A DNA stretch of 29,610 bases from CALCEB01 sp035531475. GTDB taxonomy: Bacteria; Acidobacteriota; Terriglobia; UBA7540. The notes beneath the pieces were generated by a model. It did no database searches. It was not told the DNA's origin and saw only the letters and a program-made list of their open reading frames with translations. Below are positions 1-7,059 of the stretch, in pieces. Positions within the stretch are counted from its first letter, which is position 1. Every line of letters starts with the position of its first letter. The stretch is taken from contig DATKST010000083.1 of assembly GCA_035531475.1 (NCBI GenBank), positions 1 to 29,610 of the forward strand, written 5' to 3'. The translations under genes were made by a program, and so were the position numbers.

Positions 1-241
1 GCTTCAACCGGGCGAAGACTTGATTGTGGCAAGGTGGCTTCGCGAGGTCTTGGATCGAGCGGCACAGGACGGCAAAAATGCGTGAGCAAATACCGGAGGA
101 CATCGCCAATCGTGCTGCCATTTTTGCCAGGTCACAACCGTCTTCGTGCCGGCAATACGTTGAGAAAGGACGCTTGCACCGGAGAAGTTGAAAGAGGCGC
201 CGGACGGTCCTCGATCGGCGACCGGCCAATATCCAGAAGCG
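1..241. other. Left-edge stretch without a recognisable gene
   Basis: Open frames exist on both strands but none gives a recognisable protein, a ribosome binding site or a plausible start. This is the region downstream of the leftward RNase J gene. I see no terminator hairpin with a T-run and no repeat shared with the rest of the window. Confidence 0.5.
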
Positions 242-1945
242 CTACACTTCCAACACCACGGGCAGGACCATGGGCCGTTTGCCGGTTTCACGGTCGAAGA
301 AGCGCCGAAGCTCGGCGCGAATCTTATCCTTGATCACGCCCCAATCGCCCACTTCTTCCAGATTGGATTTTGCCAGCGTCGCCCGCACCACCTGCCGGGC
401 GCTTTCCACCAGCTCCTGGGCTTCATCCAGGGGCAGGAAGCCGCGCGAGACAATTTCCGGCTCTGCCTCCAACTGCCCCGTATGCTTGTTAATGGCGAGA
501 ATCGGAATCACGAAGCCCTCGGCGGAAATGTGGCGCCGTTCCTTCAGGATCACGTCGCCCACTTCATCAAGTGATCCCTCGTCAATACAAATTCGGCCCA
601 CTTTCACCCGTCCATTGCGATGCGCGCCCGATTCGTCAAACTCCAGCACGTCCCCCGATTCCATCAGGAACGTATCCTCCGTGATCGATGCAATCTCCTG
701 CGCTATTTCCCGGTGGCGGCACAGTTGCCGGTACTCCCCATGAATGGGGATGAAGTATTTGGGCCGCACCAGACTTAACATCAGGCGCAACTCCTCGATG
801 CTGCCGTGCCCGGAAACGTGCACCAGCGGATGGCTGCCATCATCGTAATGGACTCGCGTCCCGCGCCGGTAAAGGTGGTCCATCATGCGGAAGATGGCCT
901 TTTCATTGCCGGGAATGATGCGCGCGGAAAGCATCACCTCATCGCCGCGCTCCGCGCTCACCCACCGGTGGCGGTCCACCGCGATCCGCGCCATGGCGGA
1001 CATCGGCTCACCCTGGCTCCCCGCCACCACCAGCACCACCTGCTGGCGGGGCAGCTTGCGGACGTCCTGCGGCTGCACCAGCAATCCCTCCGCAATGCGC
1101 AGCAGGCCCATCCGCTGCGCAATTTCCGAATTCTGGAACATGCTGCGCCCAATGAAGCACAGCCGCCGCCCGTGCGACGCGGCGAGTTCCGCCACAATCT
1201 GCATGCGATGGAGCGAGGTTGCAAAGCAGGAGATCAGCACGCGGCCCTTGGCTTCAGACATGACCTCGGTAAACCGTTCGCGCACGGCCCGCTCCGAAGG
1301 GGTGAAGCCGGGCCGCTCGACGTTGGTTGAATCGGAAAACAAGGCCAGCACGCCCTTGCGGCCGTAATCGGCCAGCGTGTGCAGGTCGCTCGGCTTCCCG
1401 TCGGTCGGAGTCGGATCGAACTTGAAGTCGCCGGTGTGGATGATGGTCCCAAGTGGCGTGGTGATGGCCAGCGCCCCGGCGTCAATAATGCTGTGGGTCA
1501 GATGGATGAACTCGATGTGGAAGGGGCCCACGTCGAAAGGTTGGCTGGGCAGCATCTCCCTCAACTCGGTGGCCTCGTCCAGGCCGTGCTCGGTGAGCTT
1601 CGCCTTGGCCAGTGCCAGTGTGAATGGCGAGCCATAAACCGGCACATCCAGCTCGTCGAGCACGTAGGGCAGCGCGCCGATGTGATCTTCATGGCCGTGG
1701 GTAAGAAGGATGGCCCGCACCCGGTGCTGGTTTTCGCGCAGGTAGGTGATGTCCGGAATCACCACGTCCACACCCAGCAGCTCGGCATCGGGAAAGATGA
1801 CGCCACAATCGACAACGATGATGTCGTTGCCGTACTCGAAGGCCATCATGTTCATGCCGAACTCGCCGAGGCCGCCGAGAGGTATCGCTCTGAGTTTCAA
1901 ATCAGTGGAAGGATTATTGTTAGTCACAGGTTTAAGAACATTCAT
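242..1945 (-). CDS. rnj: Ribonuclease J (metallo-beta-lactamase/beta-CASP RNase)
   Basis: RNase J is a cytoplasmic zinc-dependent ribonuclease with 5'-3' exonuclease and endonuclease activity that drives mRNA turnover and rRNA 5' maturation. The 567-residue product has the usual family length. The metal-binding motif HGHEDHIG lies at residues 83-90, followed by HLTHSI and HTGDFKFD of the metallo-beta-lactamase fold, the beta-CASP part (SDSTNVE, GRSM, GSQGEPMSAMARIA) and HVSGHGS / IPIHGEYR. A C-terminal RNase J domain follows (GDVILKERRHISAEGF). The frame runs upstream to a TTG at 1975, but the ATG at 1945 is preferred because the homologous region (LKLRAIPLGGLGEFGMN) starts about 16 residues later; neither start has a strong Shine-Dalgarno sequence. 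The gene is alone and divergent from the toxin-antitoxin pair on its right. Confidence 0.95.
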   Translation of the reverse strand: MNVLKPVTNNNPSTDLKLRAIPLGGLGEFGMNMMAFEYGNDIIVVDCGVIFPDAELLGVDVVIPDITYLRENQHRVRAILLTHGHEDHIGALPYVLDELDVPVYGSPFTLALAKAKLTEHGLDEATELREMLPSQPFDVGPFHIEFIHLTHSIIDAGALAITTPLGTIIHTGDFKFDPTPTDGKPSDLHTLADYGRKGVLALFSDSTNVERPGFTPSERAVRERFTEVMSEAKGRVLISCFATSLHRMQIVAELAASHGRRLCFIGRSMFQNSEIAQRMGLLRIAEGLLVQPQDVRKLPRQQVVLVVAGSQGEPMSAMARIAVDRHRWVSAERGDEVMLSARIIPGNEKAIFRMMDHLYRRGTRVHYDDGSHPLVHVSGHGSIEELRLMLSLVRPKYFIPIHGEYRQLCRHREIAQEIASITEDTFLMESGDVLEFDESGAHRNGRVKVGRICIDEGSLDEVGDVILKERRHISAEGFVIPILAINKHTGQLEAEPEIVSRGFLPLDEAQELVESARQVVRATLAKSNLEEVGDWGVIKDKIRAELRRFFDRETGKRPMVLPVVLEV

Positions 1946-2264
1946 ACTAACACAACCCGGGCCCGAAAGCAGCAATGGATCTCAGGCGCAAGTTGGCATA
2001 GGGCCGGACTTCGTGGCCGCCCGCGCTCGGCGGGCGCATTGTTGGGGGCACGCGGGTGGCGCCCGCACACGGCGGGCTTAAAAGATGCCCGGCCAGCCAG
2101 CCCACGCCGGTCAGGTTCCGGTAGCGGCGGTGGAACTGGTCTGGAACGGCAAGAGCAGCGAGGTCTAGAACAGCGCGTGGAATCCGCGGTGCTTTTTACC
2201 ATTCGCTGGGAAGGACGCTAAGCGGCCTGACCCGGAAGGGACACAGGATTGGCTGAAACGATGC
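1946..2264. other. Intergenic region between divergent RNase J and higBA
   Basis: About 320 bases without a convincing gene. It must hold the leftward RNase J promoter, which I cannot place, and it leads into the higBA promoter at its right end. It contains GC-rich repeat-like sequence near 2010-2150, including GGTAGCGGCGG, which resembles the GTAGCGGCG core of the inverted-repeat element at 28809-28912. Confidence 0.4.
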
Positions 2265-2293
2265 TTGACTTGGCATCCCACAAATGGGATAAA
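2265..2293 (+). promoter_or_regulatory. higBA promoter with overlapping palindromic operator
   Basis: A -35-like TTGACT (2265-2270) is followed after 17 bases by a -10-like GATAAA (2288-2293). A perfect 6-bp inverted repeat, ATCCCA-CAAA-TGGGAT (2275-2290), fills the spacer and touches the -10. This is the classical position for autorepression by a toxin-antitoxin HTH protein. The predicted transcription start would fall at about 2300, at or just past the ATG at 2296, so either the message is leaderless, the true start is further in, or another promoter is used. Confidence 0.6.
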
Positions 2294-2295
2294 CA

Positions 2296-2667
2296 ATGAG
2301 ACGGTCACTGACGCCCGGAGAAAAGCCGCTGAATTGGATCGGCTCATCCCACCGTGACCTGTTCCAGTTTCCCGAGCCGGTCCGGCGGAGCATGGGATTT
2401 GCTCTAAGCGCTGCCCAATATGGCGGGAAGCACGCATCGGCCAAGCCATGGAAAGGTGAAGGGCCGGGCGTTCTGGAAGTAGTGAAGGACTTTGACGGAG
2501 ACACCTATCGCGCGGTTTACACCGTCCGCTTCAAGCAAGCCGTCTACGTCCTGCACGCATTTCAGAAGAAGTCGCCGCGTGGCATCTCGACGCGGAAATC
2601 AGACGCGGAGATGATTCGCAGCCGCCTGTGCTTGGCCCGGCAGGATTACGAGGAAAAATATGGTTAA
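2296..2667 (+). CDS. higB: HigB/RelE-type toxin (phage Gp49-like family)
   Basis: This family of small toxins cleaves mRNA at the ribosome and is neutralised by the HTH antitoxin encoded downstream. The 123-residue product carries the family landmarks in order: KPLNWIGSSHRDL, FPEPVRRSMGFAL, GGKHASAKPWKG, VLEVVKDFDGDTYRAVYTVR, then VYVLHAFQKKSPRGIST and a C-terminal helix. Homology begins at about residue 10, so the annotated ATG may be a few codons too far upstream given the position of the promoter. The last 8 bases overlap the antitoxin start (ATG at 2660), giving the toxin-first, translationally coupled order typical of HigBA. Confidence 0.88.
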   Translation: MRRSLTPGEKPLNWIGSSHRDLFQFPEPVRRSMGFALSAAQYGGKHASAKPWKGEGPGVLEVVKDFDGDTYRAVYTVRFKQAVYVLHAFQKKSPRGISTRKSDAEMIRSRLCLARQDYEEKYG

Positions 2668-3055
2668 GGCAACCCGTGAACGCGTCATTCGCAGCAGTGG
2701 CAACGTATTTGCCGACCTTGGACTGCCGGACGCCGCTGAGCTTGATACCAAGGCGAGACTGGGGGCAACCATCTGCCACATCGTAAGACGGCGGCGGCTC
2801 TCCCAAGCCGATGTCGCGGGCTTGCTCGGCATCAACCAGCCCAAGGTTTCCGCCCTTCTGCACTTCAAGCTGGAGGGCTTCTCTGTGGAACGGCTGATCC
2901 GCTTTCTGGTGGCTCTCGATCAGGATGTGGAAATCGTCGTCAAGCATAAGCCCCGCACCCGGCCCGCCCGAATCGCCGTGAAGGCTGCCTGGCACTGGGA
3001 ACGGCGGCCTCCCGGATGCCGCAACCGGCCTTCTTCATCGGCCTGGCCTTGCTGA
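2660..3055 (+). CDS. higA: HigA-type HTH antitoxin with repeat-derived C-terminal tail
   Basis: This is an XRE/HTH antitoxin that should bind the upstream toxin and repress the operon through the palindrome at 2275-2290. The helix-turn-helix reads RRRRLSQADVAGLLGINQPK and VSALLHFKLEGFSVERLIRF, at roughly residues 38-76, followed by ALDQDVEIVVKHKPRTR. Homologues normally end shortly after this basic segment. Here the frame runs on for about 20 more codons into a dispersed repeat that starts at 2949 and recurs at 5385-5520. The C-terminal tail (AWHWERRPPGCRNRPSSSAW) is therefore repeat sequence read as protein. The DNA-binding core is intact, so function is plausible. Confidence 0.85.
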   Translation: MVKATRERVIRSSGNVFADLGLPDAAELDTKARLGATICHIVRRRRLSQADVAGLLGINQPKVSALLHFKLEGFSVERLIRFLVALDQDVEIVVKHKPRTRPARIAVKAAWHWERRPPGCRNRPSSSAWPC

Positions 3056-3088
3056 AGCAATCCTTTAGGGCGGGAGTGTGGGTAAGAC
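2949..3088. repeat. Dispersed ~140 bp repeat, copy A
   Basis: This segment matches 5385-5520 with only two substitutions and a 4-base indel near its right end. It begins inside the 3' end of the antitoxin gene and supplies its stop codon. Near its ends lie the complementary words CCCGCCC (2963-2969) and GGGCGGG (3068-3074), so it may be a small inverted-repeat element. It also encodes an open frame on the minus strand in both copies (KDCFSKARPMKKAGCGIRE), which I judge to be a by-product of the repeat. Confidence 0.85.
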
Positions 3089-3539
3089 CCCCTTCGTCAT
3101 CCGCCGTCTTTCCAATCATGGTCTGAAAGGAACCCAATTTCAGCGGTTTCGCGCTCATCATCCCCTTGAGCCGTTCCGATGATACTCTGTATTGCGGCGT
3201 GCGGAGAAAAGCGCCTTTTTCACAGGCCCAACAGTTATGCCGAACGGAAAAGCGGGTCGATATAAGCCACGACGAGAAAAACCGCTCGTCGTGCCTACCC
3301 GCTTAGGTACAATTCAATTTAAGGTAGAATTGTGCCCGTGGCAAACTTGCAGGATGAAAATACAGGCCGAGACCTTTGAGAACTCATGGAGCAGATCCTT
3401 ACCGAATGGACGCAGCAGAGATCGTAAACTCATACGTGCAGAAATACGAGAATGCACTATCTTCCCGGTGAGGATGATATAAAGAGGTAGGTAGAACAGG
3501 TTATGACCACAAAATGTTAATTAGTATGTTAAAACTGGT
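3089..3539. other. Intergenic leader of the three-gene module
   Basis: About 450 bases between repeat copy A and the first module gene. It contains the stem-loop at 3250-3304, an inverted repeat ACAATTC / GAATTGT (3309-3333) and an AT-rich stretch from about 3470 to 3540 suitable for a promoter. A 21-codon frame at 3406-3471 (MDAAEIVNSYVQKYENALSS) looks protein-like, but it is too short and has no good ribosome binding site, so I do not call it. A 96-codon frame at 3192-3482 has no recognisable features. Confidence 0.5.
3250..3304. other. Strong nested stem-loop upstream of the module
   Basis: An inner perfect 9-bp stem, CACGACGAG (3268-3276) with CTCGTCGTG (3285-3293), has an 8-base loop. 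It is enclosed by an outer perfect 8-bp stem, AAGCGGGT (3250-3257) with ACCCGCTT (3297-3304), with an asymmetric internal loop. No T-run follows on either strand, so it is not an obvious intrinsic terminator. It could be a structured transcript, a recombination or element end, or a protein-binding site. Confidence 0.7.
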
Positions 3540-4370
3540 ATGGTTGTGCCAATGACACAGGGACAGGAAATCGCCGGTATAGGAAGGGTGAAGTTCGAAC
3601 GCCCCCCGATTAATGAGGTGGCAATAGGCGTTTATTATGTGCCAGTCACCGAGCTGAGGGCCGAGCATATTGGCATCTACTGGGATTCTATCAGAAAGCG
3701 ATATCCGATTTGTGAGCAACGATTTCCTGTTCTGATACAGTCCGAGGGCCAGCCACCCGCAATGATTGCCGAAGCTCCCGGCGAGATTTTCCCGCTGCCA
3801 CGCTTCTGGTTTTCCAACAATGCTCACTCCATACTAATTCAGATTCAGCGGAATGCCTTTATGCTCAACTGGCGACGTGGTTCTAGTGAAGGCTATCCCC
3901 ACTATGAAGGCGTGGAGAAGGACTTCTGGCAAGAATTTGAAGGGTACAAGAATTTTGTCCAGGGGATTGGGGGTAAGCTTGATGTCGTCCAGCGCTGTGA
4001 GCTTACTTATGTCAATTTCATCAGCCCTAATGCTTTCTTTTCAAGCCCTGCCGAACTCGGTAACGTGCTCCCGTCGGTAGCCAGCCTCTGCAAAATGCAT
4101 GATGAGGAACGGAAGCTGGTCGGTCTTAACGCCTTGGCAGCATATCAGTTGAATGACAACCTTCTGGTTGAATCGGCAATCAAATGGGGCAAACGGTCGG
4201 ACACAAAGGAGCCGGTTGCCGTGCTCGAACTGAAGGCGCAAGGCACCCCTGGCGATCTCTCCCTTATAGGAGCCGCAGCTTGGTTCAAAGCGGCTCATAA
4301 CGGCATCTATAAGCTTTTTTTGAGCCTGACCGATGAGGAAGTGCAGAAGCAAGTGTGGAGACCCCTATGA
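3540..4370 (+). CDS. TIGR04255-like family protein, function unknown
   Basis: A 276-residue soluble protein with no signal peptide or membrane segment. The N-terminal part (RPPINEVAIGVYY, EHIGIYWDSIRKRYP), the central FPLPRFWFSN and LIQIQRNAFMLNWRR, then YPHYEG, resemble the sporadically distributed TIGR04255 family, from memory of that family's pattern; its biochemical role is not established. The start may be ATG 3540 or ATG 3552; neither has a clear Shine-Dalgarno sequence. The stop codon overlaps the next gene's ATG (ATGA at 4367-4370), so the two are translationally coupled. Base composition looks lower in GC than the flanking housekeeping genes, consistent with transfer. The gene heads a three-gene operon bounded by direct repeats. 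Confidence 0.75.
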   Translation: MVVPMTQGQEIAGIGRVKFERPPINEVAIGVYYVPVTELRAEHIGIYWDSIRKRYPICEQRFPVLIQSEGQPPAMIAEAPGEIFPLPRFWFSNNAHSILIQIQRNAFMLNWRRGSSEGYPHYEGVEKDFWQEFEGYKNFVQGIGGKLDVVQRCELTYVNFISPNAFFSSPAELGNVLPSVASLCKMHDEERKLVGLNALAAYQLNDNLLVESAIKWGKRSDTKEPVAVLELKAQGTPGDLSLIGAAAWFKAAHNGIYKLFLSLTDEEVQKQVWRPL

Positions 4371-4948
4371 GTTACGCTCCGAGCTATTCCGGTTTACTCA
4401 CCGAGATGAATGTCATCGAGCCCTTTTTCCTCACACAAGCTGAAGCCATCGAAAGGGCAATCGAAATCAAGGAGAAGAAGAAATTGATTGCACGTCAACA
4501 GATTCCCAATGTGCAATCGATGCCGCTTAATCTCAGCGCCGAGTATCCTAGCCCTCAGCGAATCTTCAACGCTATTCAGGCGCTCTACCAGAGCCACAAC
4601 AGTCCGCCCGCCCGCCAGATTCCAGACCGGCTGACCGCCCTATACCGGGATGCTTATGCGGAGAATCAAAGTATCGTAGCGGACTCCGTCAGCCAGTTTG
4701 CCGACTTCTTCCGCAATCACCGAGACCTTGGGCTTCCCAAAATCACACTGACTCCCGACGGTACACTTCGCGTCCGCTGGATACATGGCCCGGGAAATTT
4801 CACAGCTATCGAGTTCACCGGAAAGCCGCTCGCCAAACTGGTTGCAGAAATTCCCCGCGAGGGTGGGCTGACGGCGCGGTATTTTACTACTGAGCCTATC
4901 GAAAACATCCTAACCGCCGCACGCGCAGTCGGCGCTTCATTTGCTTGA
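4367..4948 (+). CDS. Unrecognised protein, second gene of the repeat-bounded module
   Basis: A 193-residue predicted soluble protein counted from ATG 4367, which overlaps the upstream stop as ATGA; a GTG at 4355 is the only longer start. The N-terminal third is charged and helical (AEAIERAIEIKEKKKLIARQ). The C-terminal part has alternating strands typical of a small beta sheet: LPKITLTPDGTLRVRWIHG, NFTAIEFTGKP, KLVAEIPREG, LTARYFTTEP, then a helix. I do not recognise a characterised family. The tight coupling on both sides argues that it works with the TIGR04255-like protein and the gene at 4950. Confidence 0.72.
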   Translation: MSYAPSYSGLLTEMNVIEPFFLTQAEAIERAIEIKEKKKLIARQQIPNVQSMPLNLSAEYPSPQRIFNAIQALYQSHNSPPARQIPDRLTALYRDAYAENQSIVADSVSQFADFFRNHRDLGLPKITLTPDGTLRVRWIHGPGNFTAIEFTGKPLAKLVAEIPREGGLTARYFTTEPIENILTAARAVGASFA

Positions 4949-4949
4949 G

Positions 4950-5369
4950 ATGGCAGACCTAGACCACTCCCACCATTTCTTCCGCCACATTAAGAAAAGC
5001 TGGACTGACGGCACTTTCGTTGACCCCGCTGCTTTCCGTCTCGCCAAAAGAGATGGGCAGTTTGAGGAAGGGTTGTCCGTTAATTGGATGGAGTATTTTC
5101 AAAGGCCAACCCCACAGGAATCCATCGCTCCCCTTCGCGAAATACTCATCAATAAGGGCCGGTCAGTCGGCGGAGAATCGAAATTTGCTCTCCTCAATGT
5201 CGGCACGGCCAAAGCCGCCGCCGCCGCATACACAGCCGTTGCCATCGTCACCGACGCGGAAGAGCTGGACGCATCGCACGCGCTTGTAAAGGGCTACGAA
5301 GCCCATAACGATGAGGTGGCAGAGGAATTGGGGAAGGTCATCATCGGCATATATCCGGCCAAGCCCTGA
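4950..5369 (+). CDS. Unrecognised protein, third gene of the repeat-bounded module
   Basis: A 139-residue soluble protein starting at ATG 4950, one base after the upstream TGA (4946-4948). A TTG three codons earlier is less likely. The N-terminus is rich in histidine and aromatics (DLDHSHHFFRHIKKSWTDG) and is followed by VDPAAFRLAKRDG, GLSVNWMEYFQRP, an alanine-rich VGTAKAAAAAYTAVAIV segment and a C-terminal HALVKGYEAHNDEVAEELGK. The pattern is protein-like throughout but matches no function I can name. The alanine run is not hydrophobic enough or long enough for a confident membrane helix. It ends 15 bases before repeat copy B. Confidence 0.72.
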   Translation: MADLDHSHHFFRHIKKSWTDGTFVDPAAFRLAKRDGQFEEGLSVNWMEYFQRPTPQESIAPLREILINKGRSVGGESKFALLNVGTAKAAAAAYTAVAIVTDAEELDASHALVKGYEAHNDEVAEELGKVIIGIYPAKP

Positions 5370-5384
5370 CTGGCTGACAGCTTC

Positions 5385-5520
5385 AGCCCCGCACCCGGCC
5401 CGCCCGAATCGTCGTGAAGGCAGCCTGGCACTGGGAACGGCGGCCTCCCGGATGCCGCAACCGGCCTTCTTCATCGGCCTGGCCTTGCTGAAGCAATCCT
5501 TTAGGGCGGGAGGGTAAGAC
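5385..5520. repeat. Dispersed ~136 bp repeat, copy B
   Basis: Near-identical to 2949-3088 in the same orientation. It differs by two substitutions and by the 4 bases missing near the right end. It separates the end of the three-gene module from the truncated PIN-toxin start on the opposite strand. The two copies together bracket about 2.3 kb. Confidence 0.85.
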
Positions 5521-5543
5521 GCATCCAGGATGAAGGCGCTCAC
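5520..5543 (-). pseudogene. VapC-like PIN toxin remnant (first 8-9 codons)
   Basis: Reading leftward from ATG 5543, the peptide MSAFILDAS matches the start of PIN-domain toxins, where the aspartate of the ILDAS motif is a metal-binding active-site residue. The ATG overlaps the TGA of the antitoxin gene (5540-5542), the usual arrangement in antitoxin-toxin operons. After codon 8 or 9 the frame enters repeat copy B and the toxin is lost. No remaining part of a PIN domain is visible left of the repeats in this window. Confidence 0.55.
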
Positions 5544-5734
5544 TCGCGCCCTTCTTCAATCAGTTCGCGGATGGAAATATCGCCCAAGCTCAGCCCTTTG
5601 CGTAATTCCCAGAGGCGGGATTTGCGGGGTTGGCGCTCTCCGTCCTTGATGTCTTCGGCGAGCATTTCCAGCGCGGCGCTGATGACTTCGCCGGGGTCAT
5701 GGTACGCGCCCGATTGGATGGTCCGGTCAATCAC
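5540..5734 (-). CDS. RHH-type (ParD/CopG-like) antitoxin, N-terminally shortened
   Basis: The 64-codon frame (IDRTIQSGAYHDPGEVISAA, then LEMLAEDI and C-terminal RLWELRKGLSLGDISIRELI) resembles ribbon-helix-helix antitoxins. The only start is GTG 5734. Upstream in-frame codons read KPEHQR, which is also family-like, but no start codon precedes them before the cytidine deaminase stop at 5751-5753. The beta-strand-forming first residues are therefore missing or replaced. Together with the toxin remnant this looks like a decaying locus with both ends cut. It could still be expressed by coupling to the deaminase gene 16 bases upstream. Confidence 0.55.
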   Translation of the reverse strand: MIDRTIQSGAYHDPGEVISAALEMLAEDIKDGERQPRKSRLWELRKGLSLGDISIRELIEEGRE

Positions 5735-5750
5735 GCGCTGATGTTCCGGT

Positions 5751-6677
5751 TTAGCTGCTCCTCTGGCTCTTCCGATGGGCGTAAACCACCTCTAACTTTA
5801 CTTTGGAAACTGTCTTGAGCACCAATTCGCTCACCTCCACCTGACTTGCCAGGCTGCCGCGCGCCTGCACCAGCACGGCGCGGACAATTTCCTCATAGGT
5901 AGCTCCGCACAAATTCAAATGAGCCAGCGCCGCTTCCAGAGGAGACATGCTGGGGTTGTAAGCGGCGTTCTCCGCATAAGGCCCGGTAAAAATCTGTCCG
6001 CCCCTCGTGGCCAGCGCCATCCCCGCATGGCCGTGGCTGTAAGGCGCGTAACTCATCCGGGCTGCGGACAGGGCCACCAGAATCGCAGGATCTTTTGACG
6101 GGTGGTCCAGCTCCAGATCATCCGCCCGTTCCTCCATCAGGCCGCCCTGAACGTTCAAGTCGCGCGGTCCAAAGGCGTGGGGAAGAAGATGGGTGAGCAG
6201 GGCCGGGGGTGTATGAGGCAGGAACACTTCCAGATTCCTGGACGTCACCAATTCATAGAGGAACTGGCGGCAGTATCCGCAGGGCGCATAGTTAACGGCC
6301 AGCCGGTCCAGGCCGGTTTCACCGTGGACCCAGGCATTGACCATAGCGGCCTGCTCCGCATGAGTGCTGAGGCTCAATGCTGTGCCCGTGAATTCCATGT
6401 TGGCGCCGAAATAGAGTTTGCCGCTCTTGCCGCGTGCGATGGCGCCCACTTGAAAGTTCGAAATCGGGGCGACTGCAAATTGCTTGACCACCGGCAGCAG
6501 GCGGAGCATCAGTTGCGTTTCATCGATGCCTGCATTCTTGGCGATTTCGCCAGCCTCCGCACGCGGAATCACGCTGATGCAGCTTCCTGATTTGAAGAGC
6601 TTGGCGAGCGTCGCCAGGGCCGGTTCCGGCAGATGAGTTTGAGCGACGGCAGCCGCCAGCCTTTCCCGAAGATTCAT
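5751..6677 (-). CDS. cdd: Cytidine deaminase, two-domain dimeric type
   Basis: The enzyme deaminates cytidine and deoxycytidine to uridine and deoxyuridine in pyrimidine salvage in the cytoplasm. The 308-residue length matches the E. coli-type enzyme, with a catalytic N-terminal domain and a degenerate C-terminal copy. The zinc site is visible as HAEQ (His106, Glu108) and PCGYC (Cys133, Cys136). The second domain retains the fold pattern (SYAPYSHGHAGMALATRGG, GPYAENAAYNPSMSPLEAAL) without the zinc ligands. ATG 6677 is chosen over the TTG at 6704 because GGAGG lies 8 bases upstream of it. Confidence 0.93.
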   Translation of the reverse strand: MNLRERLAAAVAQTHLPEPALATLAKLFKSGSCISVIPRAEAGEIAKNAGIDETQLMLRLLPVVKQFAVAPISNFQVGAIARGKSGKLYFGANMEFTGTALSLSTHAEQAAMVNAWVHGETGLDRLAVNYAPCGYCRQFLYELVTSRNLEVFLPHTPPALLTHLLPHAFGPRDLNVQGGLMEERADDLELDHPSKDPAILVALSAARMSYAPYSHGHAGMALATRGGQIFTGPYAENAAYNPSMSPLEAALAHLNLCGATYEEIVRAVLVQARGSLASQVEVSELVLKTVSKVKLEVVYAHRKSQRSS

Positions 6678-7059
6678 GCGAAAGTCCTCCAAGTTAGACA
6701 ACAAACCGGAGTGAATGGCTTGCCCAAGGTCAGCATATCATTTCATACTTCATGCTGAAAATTGAGTCGATTTGATCCTTCACTCAGATTATTCACGATG
6801 TTTTGCTCGAGGACCGTCAGGGCACGGTTAACCCGGCTTTTTCACCAGGCAGGGCAGATGTGGGGGAATGAATTGAAGGGCGGGGTTTCAACCCCGCCAA
6901 AGACGCGGGGATTAGATCTACGACGGTCTCGCGCCGCAGACGTGATTGCAACACCAAGCGCAGACCTGAAAGGCACAGGTCTGCGCTTGCTTGCTACTTG
7001 CTTATAATCAGCGCGTCCGTTCAGCCCGAGTCAGGCAATAGGCAACGCGGCTCACTGCT
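6678..7059. other. Intergenic region with palindromes and a repeat fragment
   Basis: About 380 bases without a gene. It holds a degenerate partial copy (from 6787, GATTATTCACGA, then GTCAGGGCACGGTTAA) of the element found intact at 20481-20608. It also has a 9-bp GC-rich palindrome GGCGGGGTT / AACCCCGCC (6879-6898) and the 13-bp hairpin at 6956-6988. The deaminase promoter should lie at the left end but is not clearly visible. Confidence 0.55.
6956..6988. terminator. Perfect 13-bp hairpin downstream of the OmpA-like gene
   Basis: AAGCGCAGACCTG (6956-6968) pairs perfectly with CAGGTCTGCGCTT (6976-6988) across a 7-base loop. It lies about 70 bases beyond the leftward OmpA-like stop, a suitable place for a terminator, but there is no T-run on the minus-strand side. 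It may instead be a REP-type palindrome that stabilises the 3' end. Confidence 0.45.

Noticed and set aside
2940..3161. Minus-strand frame through repeat copy A
   Set aside because: The same peptide (MKKAGCGIRE) is encoded by copy B with unrelated N-termini, so it reflects the repeat rather than a gene.
3333..3422. Second possible UGA-recoded small protein in the module leader
   Set aside because: A frame from GTG with an internal TGA before GAACTCATGGAGCAG reads plausibly for a few codons, but there is no family match, no suitable hairpin was identified and it ends after about 30 codons.
5163..5543. 126-residue minus-strand frame from the PIN-toxin start
   Set aside because: After the first 8-9 codons it runs through the repeat and then antisense to the third module gene; no PIN domain follows.
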